A program made the position numbers and the translations under genes. Shown here piece after piece: positions 57,231 to 64,000 of a DNA stretch of 64,000 bases. Within the stretch, counting starts at the first letter, position 1. Each line of letters begins with the position of its first letter. Under the pieces are notes generated by a model, which saw only the letters and a program-made list of their open reading frames with translations, made no database searches and was not told the DNA's origin. The stretch comes from Acanthosoma haemorrhoidale (Eukaryota; Arthropoda; Insecta; Hemiptera; Acanthosomatidae), in assembly GCA_930367205.1 (NCBI GenBank), contig OV884012.1, positions 38,207,520 through 38,271,519 on the forward strand, written 5' to 3'.

Positions 57231-57395
57231 GGTTGTTAATGTTTATGACTGCTAGCTGGTGACTCTTTCTCGTGTGACTTGGAAGGGTTGTTAATGTTTA
57301 TGACTGCCAGCTGGTGACTCTTTCTCGTGTGACTTGGAAGGGTTGTTAATGTTTATGACTGTCAGCTGGTGACCCTTTCTCGTTTATGACTTAGT
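57231..57395. repeat. 55-bp tandem repeat, three copies
   Basis: GGTTGTTAATGTTTATGACT begins at 57,231, 57,286 and 57,341, and each copy continues with CAGCTGGTGAC-CTTTCTCG or a close variant. The third copy is truncated. It lies farther upstream of family D ORF1 and may be part of its 5' end. Confidence 0.8.
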
Positions 57396-57554
57396 TGGCT
57401 ACCGCCTTTTATTGCTTAACACTTTTACAATGATTTACATTTGATTATAATACATTTCGTTCATGTTATTTTACTTTTGCTTATAATATATATGCAATAG
57501 AGTATAGGGTGATTTAACCTATGTAGTTAGCGGTCGCTACAAGAACCTTCACTT

Positions 57555-58000
57555 TTGATTGAATTTTTTTCGGTCTTGGCTCTTCAGGCCGCTTTCATTG
57601 CGAAGAAAGCGCTGTCATACGTCATAACCATATACCCATGTTTCGTAACCTGTTATGATGCATTTAACAAACTCTGGATAGTTGGTTACTTCGTTCAGCA
57701 ATTCTTTGGCAACATCGACGGGATGTTTTTTTGGTCGAAATTCAACAATTTTGGAACGAACTTTGCTGCCACACGCTTCATGCCAAAAATGTCGGAAAAA
57801 ATCACGTGGCATGATCCAAATGATGTATTAAATTCATCAGCAACCCCTCAAATAATAATTCTGCGATCGTCCAGAATCATTTTCTTAACTTCTGCGATGT
57901 AGTCGTCGTTAATTGAAGTGTTATGGCACCCAGCGTGATCATCATCTTCAACATCTTCATGGGCCTCTTTGATACGTTCATACCACTCCTAAAGTCTTGC
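57555..58000 (-). mobile_element. Mariner-like transposase remnant
   Basis: The minus strand reads RIKEAHEDVEDDD and ILDDRRIIIRGVADEFNTSF, then PRDFFRHFWHEACGSKVRSK and CIITGYETWVYGYDV at 57,812-57,615. In mariner transposases the last block is TGDETWVYGYD; here the catalytic first Asp is Tyr. The C-terminal half and the terminal repeats are absent. Confidence 0.75.
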
Positions 58001-58459
58001 TTTACGGTAGATTCACCAAAATCATCATTTCAAAAACTTTGCTGAACTTTATTTCATTTTTTTGACTAAATGTAATAAAAATGTTTTGATCCATTTTTTT
58101 TAAACTAAAAATCGCCGAGAACACCAAAACATGTATAACCCTAGCGACTGCTACTAAAAAAATAAACATTAAAAACAGCTGCAAATTTCAAGATATTTCA
58201 GAGACATGTACCAACGTGATAAAAAAAATGTTTACCATTGGAATCATAACGCCCGCGAAATTATAAAATTCTCGTTACTTTTTGATCAAACATGGTATAA
58301 CCATATATACCATATATCCGAAGCCATTTAAAAACGCATCATACTTACCAGTAATGTAAAAAAAAACCAAACCGAACCAAAGAATCGCTTACCTGAGGTG
58401 TTTTTACCAAATGGTTCAAGTAAGATTTTTTTCCGGCTGTAAGAAACTTGCCTTAACAC

Positions 58460-58620
58460 CACAACTTACATGCCATTGCTTTCCAGCTCCTGGATTACGC
58501 TCCAGGGCACCCTAAAGAAGAGAACCTACAATCTGAAGATAAGCAAAGTCAAGTTCTTCACATGCTTCCAGACATGAGACCACTCTTACAGCCCAGGTAA
58601 TCCAACGAATTAAAAGAAAT
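58460..58620 (+). mobile_element. pogo/Tigger-like transposase fragment
   Basis: The plus strand reads AFQLLDYAPGHPKEENLQSE and then HMLPDMRPLLQPR before a stop, resembling the DDE block LLDNAPGHP and PPNTTSLLQPMDQG of jerky/Tigger transposases. The catalytic Asp is kept. The rest of the protein is missing or unreadable. Confidence 0.6.
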
Positions 58621-59690
58621 AAAAAAAATCTCTTCTTCACCAAAACAAAAAACTTTCAGTTCCTGGCACACTTTCAATCCGTTTCTGACGAAGAAATAGT
58701 TCCACGTATGAAGAGGAATCCAAAGATGACTTGGTAGTGTGAACTATGACCAGCAGTGACGCATTCAACGCACTCAATGTCTGCACGAAATGGGCAGAAC
58801 CAATAATATTGCAAGTGATGAAGTGTTAGTACTGAAAAGGATGCTAGAAAATTTTTTTGATAAACTTTTCAAAGCTAAAAACAAAAACCAATTAATGTAT
58901 ATTTTTCATAAACTTTTTATTTGTTTTTAGTACATGCATATTTTGTTTTATGTGAGCATATTTACACCGATTTTTGTTCCTTTCTGAATTATTTGTTCAT
59001 AAAAATATGTAAAATAGTTTTTTTTACTCCCGATTATCTGGAATTTTTGATAAAAGCCACTTGAAACAGCTAAAATATTTTCATTAAAAATTAAAAGTAA
59101 GAAACGTAATAAAATAACAAACCTGTATATAATGTAGCGATGCTACACGAAATACAAAAATAATTTGTAAATATATTCACCTGAGGATCTATAATTATAT
59201 ATAATTATCTGTAAATTTGAAGGCGCTATGAAAAAAAAAAAAAATGATGACCAAATTAAAATAGCAGCAAATTTCAAAAAATTACTTTTTCCTTCCTGCA
59301 TATCTGCATCCTTTGATTTGTGGTCTGCTTCCTAAGGGGGCGTTAACCTTTCTCTTATCTTGACTTTCACCTGAGCAAATGTGAAAGGTATTTTAAGCTG
59401 AGGAGGTTCACCTCCTTTCTGTTTGGTAAAACTACTCATTGGCTATCACCTTGCCAACATCTTTCGTCAGATCTACCAGAAAATAAGGTACCATTATGTT
59501 CAATTATAAACTGCTGAAATTACTTTGGGCAGAATACATCATTAAAAAGTGGGCTATTAGATCATAAGGAAGCCGTTAGTTGAAACTATCTAGGGGAAAG
59601 ATGGTAGGCAACTTACAATAGTTTCACTAGCTAAATCTTTATTTGATGTGGTTTGTGAACATAGGTACAATACAATACATAATTCAATAA
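58621..59690. other. AT-rich DNA between transposon remnants and OBP-3
   Basis: No gene or element was recognised. Confidence 0.45.
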
Positions 59691-59708
59691 TCAGTTATTT
59701 ATTACCAG

Positions 59709-59714
59709 TTTATT
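59709..59714 (-). terminator. Candidate poly(A) signal of OBP-3
   Basis: Minus-strand AATAAA lies about 42 nt after the OBP-3 stop codon, with a second copy at 59,698-59,703. Confidence 0.5.
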
Positions 59715-59755
59715 CATTCGTGTGAAATAAAAATTGCAGTCATTATTCTCTGATT

Positions 59756-59773
59756 TTAACCAGAGACACCCAC
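59756..59773 (-). CDS. OBP-3 terminal exon
   Basis: After the acceptor actgttttcag, five codons (VGVSG) and TAA finish the frame. The very short tail makes this the least certain exon of the model. Confidence 0.6.
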   Translation of the reverse strand: MGVSG

Positions 59774-62700
59774 CTGAAAACAGTAATATTAAAATTAAAA
59801 CATTGAAATTCATTCATCTTCAAATTGTTTTGTTATAAACTAACTTAAGTTGGTCACAATAACACATCTAATGGTACTCATTATTTTTAATTAGACTTAT
59901 GATCATTATAAAATTGATCAAATTATATGTAAACTTTGACATATTACACCGGTAAATGCTTTATGAAAATGAAAGCGGAAGACACATTGTCATGCTACAA
60001 TCAAAATTTCTTATCTCCAATTTAATTATTTTAACACTGACTTATAACTGTCTATTCATTTTCCAGTGGATAACATGCAGACTTTTAGTTTTAAAGTCTC
60101 GAGTTCCCCCAAGGAATTTTCTTTGAGAGATCGGTCTGGTCGGGATTCACTCAAGCCTCATAAGGAGAAATGAGTAGATACTAGAATAAATAAGTAGCAA
60201 ATTTGGTTATTAAAACCAATTATGGTTGAGACGTAAAAGTCTAATTCACGCAGCACTATTACCTAGCGACTACGACAACTTTTGGTCGCCCTTGTCACGA
60301 CATGAGGTTTTGCACCACAATTTACTAGTATATATTCTATATATTATTAACTTAAAAATAATATAACCAGTACATAATAATAATGTAACCAGTATATCAG
60401 CAATAAATGAGAAAACAATGAAAAAAGTTTTTTTATGGGTTTTTGGTTATTTGAAAACCAGGAAAAGGAGATAAGAATTTTTCATTACAGGGTTTCTGTT
60501 ACCTTTTCAGATGGTTCATGAGAAAGTTCTGGACCAAAGTATAAATGTTTAAAAAAAAGTTAAATCGAATGAATAGCAACATAAGTACTCCTAAATAAGG
60601 ACTTATCTGATAGGTTTCTATGGAAAAAAAAATGTTTAAGAACAATGAATAAATTATTTAAAATAAATCGTAATGAATCTTGGAATAAGTTATGGTAATT
60701 AAGCTTTGCTACATTGCGTTATTTAAATTTAAATTATGTTTGAAGAATCAAGCTTATCCTTCCAAATGGGCAATTAATTTGCATGGTGGGACATACAAAA
60801 GGTAGAGATTTGATCTAACTTCTGCACTTAGAAAAAAGGTCAATAAAAAAAAAGAAATCAGCAAAGCCTTGGAATTAGGAATAAGATCTTTCAATGTCTC
60901 TCGCCGATACAGATTTCTTAATATTGAGTATCGAAGCAGTGAATAACAAGTATATTATACTTAGTATGTACTTCCAATCCTAGAGCCCTCATAAACCTGG
61001 GGGAAAGTCAAAACAAAATAGATAGATATTATGAAATTAATGCTGAGCACACATACAAGATATACATGTGGAAAATCATTTCTTTCCAAGAATCCTGTGG
61101 TAAAATAATATGAAAATCCTATCTTTAATTACAATACTTAAAGAGATATATGACTGGAACAAAAATGATGAAAGAAATGGTAAGCAGCACGGGTACAACT
61201 GAAATTAATATAAACCTTATACTTTTGCCAATTGTGATTTGAGTCTGATATGTACTTCAACTGATGGCAGAAAAGAACAAAACACTGTTTAAATAAAATA
61301 AAACAAATGGTTGACCAACTATGGAATTGAAAGACTCAATTGCATAATCTTTTCAAGAATCAGTAATATTATTCATACATACCTTCCCTATGCCTTCTAT
61401 GTAACAACTCAAAATGTCAAAACTGTATTCACACAGATCAGTTCCTCTGTCAACTATAAACCAAAACATAAATAGTATTTAATTTGGATTTCCCAGAACT
61501 TACATAAAAAAAACAATTTCTCTAAATTGTCTAGGTTTTCAAGAGCAGATGCATTATTTCCTACAAAGTATGTTTGCATAATAGAACAAACAATCAATTT
61601 TATAGAAACCACTGATAAAAACAAAAAAAAACATAAATATTATTTTTATGGAATAAAAATAAAATGAAAATTTAGAAACCAAGTAATACATTTTTTTTAT
61701 TATGCATATCTCTTGTGTTTAATTGAAACATTAAATTTTATGTTTTGTACGTACTGTGATTTTTATTATATATTTTATATGCTTCCTATTACATCTGTTA
61801 AATAGTTTACCTTGCAAATTTTGAGTAATATGATTTTCAAATGCAGCAATTTATTTTTCATGGCTTACATTTTGAATATTGGTTTCAAATGAAAGGTCTC
61901 ATTGTTCTTATTAATAATTGTAATATGTTATGAGACTTTAGTGGACTATAATTACCTAAAGTCATTAAAATTGTCATTGGAATCTTGAATGCAAATTTAC
62001 CCATAGCATGATATTTTTCATGGAAGTTTCATTATACAGTCCCATTGTTTTAAAAATAAAGCCAACATCAAGGTAAATTAAAGTTTCATGTATCATAAGT
62101 AATTAATTGCCGGCTAATTACTTTTTTTTTTAGAATGGTGTCAAATTAAAAATGTCCCGATCATTAATGTGTATTATATCTTAGTAAAAAGTCAATATGA
62201 CTATTATTAATATTGTCTTCACCACTTTAACTCAACTTATTTTAGACACTTGATATTCTGCATAGTAGTGCCGTTTGATGTCTCAGTCAAGCTAGAAATG
62301 AAGTAAGCCCCAAAGAATATTTAAGGATCATTAAATAGGGAGGTACCTATTTTTTTAATAATAAAATAAATATTTTCAATATACTGTGTAGTGTATCAAA
62401 TAAAAAATCCCAACCTCCTAAATAATAATATGTAATTTATGTTATAACTTTATTGGACTATAATATAATTTTATTTATAAATAAATTATAATATAAAATC
62501 ATTAAAACTATCATTTAAATGGTGTTTGAAACTTATCTTACTACCTGCTAACTTATAAAACTTTGTGCTTAATAAAGAAGGATGATATTTTGCATGTAAG
62601 TTGCAGACCACAATGGTACTTAAAATAAAACCAATCCAATTAAAAAATAATAAAATATCTTCAATCAATTAATTACTGTGCAATAAAAAAATCTCATATT

Positions 62701-63654
62701 TAATAGAAAATCAAATTAAAGATCTCAAGTATGACAATACGTATTATATGTTTGTGGCTTATGTAGAGTATGATTACATTTCATCAATAAAATGAGATTG
62801 ATGGGATTTAAAAAATATAGTTCTTATGTAATACTCTTTGGCCACGGTAACAAACTCGTGTAAGATATGAATCAAAAGGGTTGTCAGAGACATTTCTGTG
62901 GATGTGAATGCTAATTAAAATAATCCAACAAAAATTAGATCAATTAAGGGGAAGTTATTAGTAAGATCATTGAAACCATCAATTGTGTGGTACAGCACAC
63001 TTAACTATTTTCTTATTATTTTTAAAACCAAAGTATATAAATATATAGAATAGACTTAGAGTCTGTAAATAAAAAAACAAAACGGTCAGCCATGGAATTT
63101 AATGTTGTTTTTTTAATCCTCCTTAAACCTTAGCAACTCTACCATTCAGTCCACGATGAATTCAATTTGAATGAATTGATTCCTAACACAACTATTTATT
63201 TACTTTAATCTAATTTATCTAATCTGATGCTGTTGAATCAATATATTCAGTATATAAAAAAAACACGCAGTCAGTTTTAAGAAAATTTTCTAATCTAATC
63301 TAAAATAAAGGTGTCCTACTACTAACTGTTATGGATTCTGGAAGGTTATGGATTCGGGAAGGTTAAATAAAATAACCAATGTATGTGTATGTAATTATGT
63401 CTACTCTCCCTGGTACATGATATTTATGACAAAAATGTATATACTCATCAGGAAAATATTACTGAATAAATAATGGGGCATATTATTTTATTTTCAGCAT
63501 CCTTCAGATCTTCTAAAAAATAAATAAATTACATACCTTTCCCTAAACAATCTTTCGCCACCACCATGCCTTTTTCTTGGTCTTCGGACTTTTCATATTC
63601 CCTTTTAATGGCTTCTGCTATCATTCCCTCATCCATTGTACCATCTTCTTTTAA
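59756..63654 (-). CDS. Odorant-binding protein gene OBP-3, 3' three exons (partial)
   Basis: Three exons join in frame: 63,537-63,654 (C4), 61,383-61,444 (C5, C6) and 59,756-59,773 (stop). The 118-bp C4 exon has the same length, phases and C4 position as in OBP-1 and OBP-2. C5 and C6 are eight residues apart, but C4 to C5 is only seven residues, four fewer than in the other two. Exons for the signal peptide, C1, C2 and C3 must lie beyond 64,000; none was found in 63,655-64,000. The intron at 61,445-63,536 contains the diverged repeat also found in OBP-1. Confidence 0.82.
61383..61444 (-). CDS. OBP-3 exon with cysteines 5 and 6
   Basis: Sixty-two bases, phase 1 to phase 0, encode TDLCEYSFDILSCYIEGIGK. 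The acceptor must be the second AG of gacagag; using the first would shift the frame and hit a stop. Confidence 0.8.
61905..63005. repeat. Diverged intronic repeat, copy II, with internal duplication
   Basis: Shares ordered blocks with 16,225-17,155. Within this copy, blocks recur about 515-565 bp apart: ACTTTA-TGGACTATAAT at 61,932 and 62,448, and TCAAATTAAA-AT-TC near 62,145 and 62,710. This suggests two degenerate monomers. No protein is encoded. Confidence 0.5.
63537..63654 (-). CDS. OBP-3 exon with fourth cysteine
   Basis: The 118 bases encode LKEDGTMDEGMIAEAIKREY and end VVAKDCLGK. The acceptor is aattttttag and the donor is gtatgt. Confidence 0.87.
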
Positions 63655-64000
63655 CTAAAAAATTTAAAAATAATTTTCAATGAATATTTTAAATTATTTA
63701 AAGGATCTATACTCTATAAACAGGGGTGATGATGACATATGTTCAGTTTATATGTTTCTTTAGTCCTGACAGTTTCTAAAAAAAAATTTCAGATTTAAAC
63801 CCATGTTTTTCATTTTTTTTATTTCAATAACCACTTTATCTCCAAAGTTTTTTATATGTTTACAATGTTTAAAATTTACTGATGCTATGCTACATTTTAT
63901 TCATTTTCTGCAGCTATACAATTTTGTTGTGTTAATTTGAGTGTATTTATATAATACGAGACTTATATTACAAGTCTTTGTAATACAAGACTTGTATTAG

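Larger units (their letters stand above)
53202..57400 (-). mobile_element. Family D Jockey-like retrotransposon, rearranged copy
   Basis: Minus-strand order: tandem-repeat leader (57,400 to about 57,000), ORF1 (56,905-55,955), endonuclease (about 55,790-55,319), an inverted RT segment (55,313-55,117), linker and RT (55,116-53,398), 3' UTR with the CTAGGTGATGAGGCTCACC block, and poly(A) (T-run 53,202-53,216). The upstream limit is uncertain because the repeats may not belong to the element. Confidence 0.8.

Noticed and set aside
1..64000. CRISPR arrays, bacterial operons, tRNA or rRNA genes
   Set aside because: No regular spaced repeats, ribosome-binding-site-led gene clusters or recognisable RNA genes were found; the DNA is clearly eukaryotic.

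Overview
The window is AT-rich eukaryotic DNA from an insect. A hemipteran is my guess, based only on the style of the odorant-binding proteins (OBPs) and retrotransposons. The host genes that can be recognised are secreted OBPs, all on the minus strand. Two are complete inside the window: OBP-1 (exons between 9,523 and 19,387) and OBP-2 (27,714 to 35,359). The 3' half of a third, OBP-3, lies at 59,756 to 63,654 and continues past the right edge. A lone signal-peptide exon at 48,597-48,656 has the size, strand and phase of the OBP-1 first exon and may belong to a fourth gene. OBP-1 and OBP-2 share a 56/36/118/74-nt exon series with the same phases and the same cysteine spacing (C1-X27-C2-X3-C3-X42-C4-X11-C5-X8-C6), so this is a tandem family. 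The reading frame stays open through every proposed splice, which is the main reason to trust the models.

Almost everything else is transposable elements, many of them inside the OBP introns. Non-LTR families: A (endonuclease, RT, RNase H, AAT-repeat tail; copies at 4,259, 14,268 and 50,730), B (Jockey-like; copies at 11,404, 22,880, 26,047 and 36,586), C (R1-clade-like, nearly intact, 39,537-45,214, with a 3' fragment at 18,525) and D (Jockey-like, rearranged, 53,202-57,400). Older remnants include a Ty3/gypsy polyprotein (560-2,860), a gypsy gag (21,160-22,070), several decayed Jockey RTs, two mariner-like copies, a P-element/THAP-like transposase and a pogo/Tigger-like transposase.

Layout: 1-2,860 gypsy remnant; 2,860-8,064 old RT remnant interrupted by A1; 9,369-19,441 OBP-1; 21,160-27,095 gypsy gag plus two B copies; 27,654-35,388 OBP-2; 36,586-46,024 a B element split by a C insertion; 48,597-48,656 orphan exon; 49,860-51,212 P-like remnant and A3; 53,202-57,400 D; 57,555-58,620 DNA-transposon remnants; 59,700-64,000 OBP-3.

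The most unusual structure is the B/C nest. C and a short extra 3' tail sit in the opposite orientation inside B, and about 435 bp of B appears on both sides at about 97% identity, as if the insertion made an exceptionally long target-site duplication. Other notable points are a 197-bp perfect inverted repeat inside D, a possible frame-neutral N-terminal exon in OBP-2, and a diverged repeat shared by introns of OBP-1 and OBP-3. All splice sites, family names and identities were read by eye.
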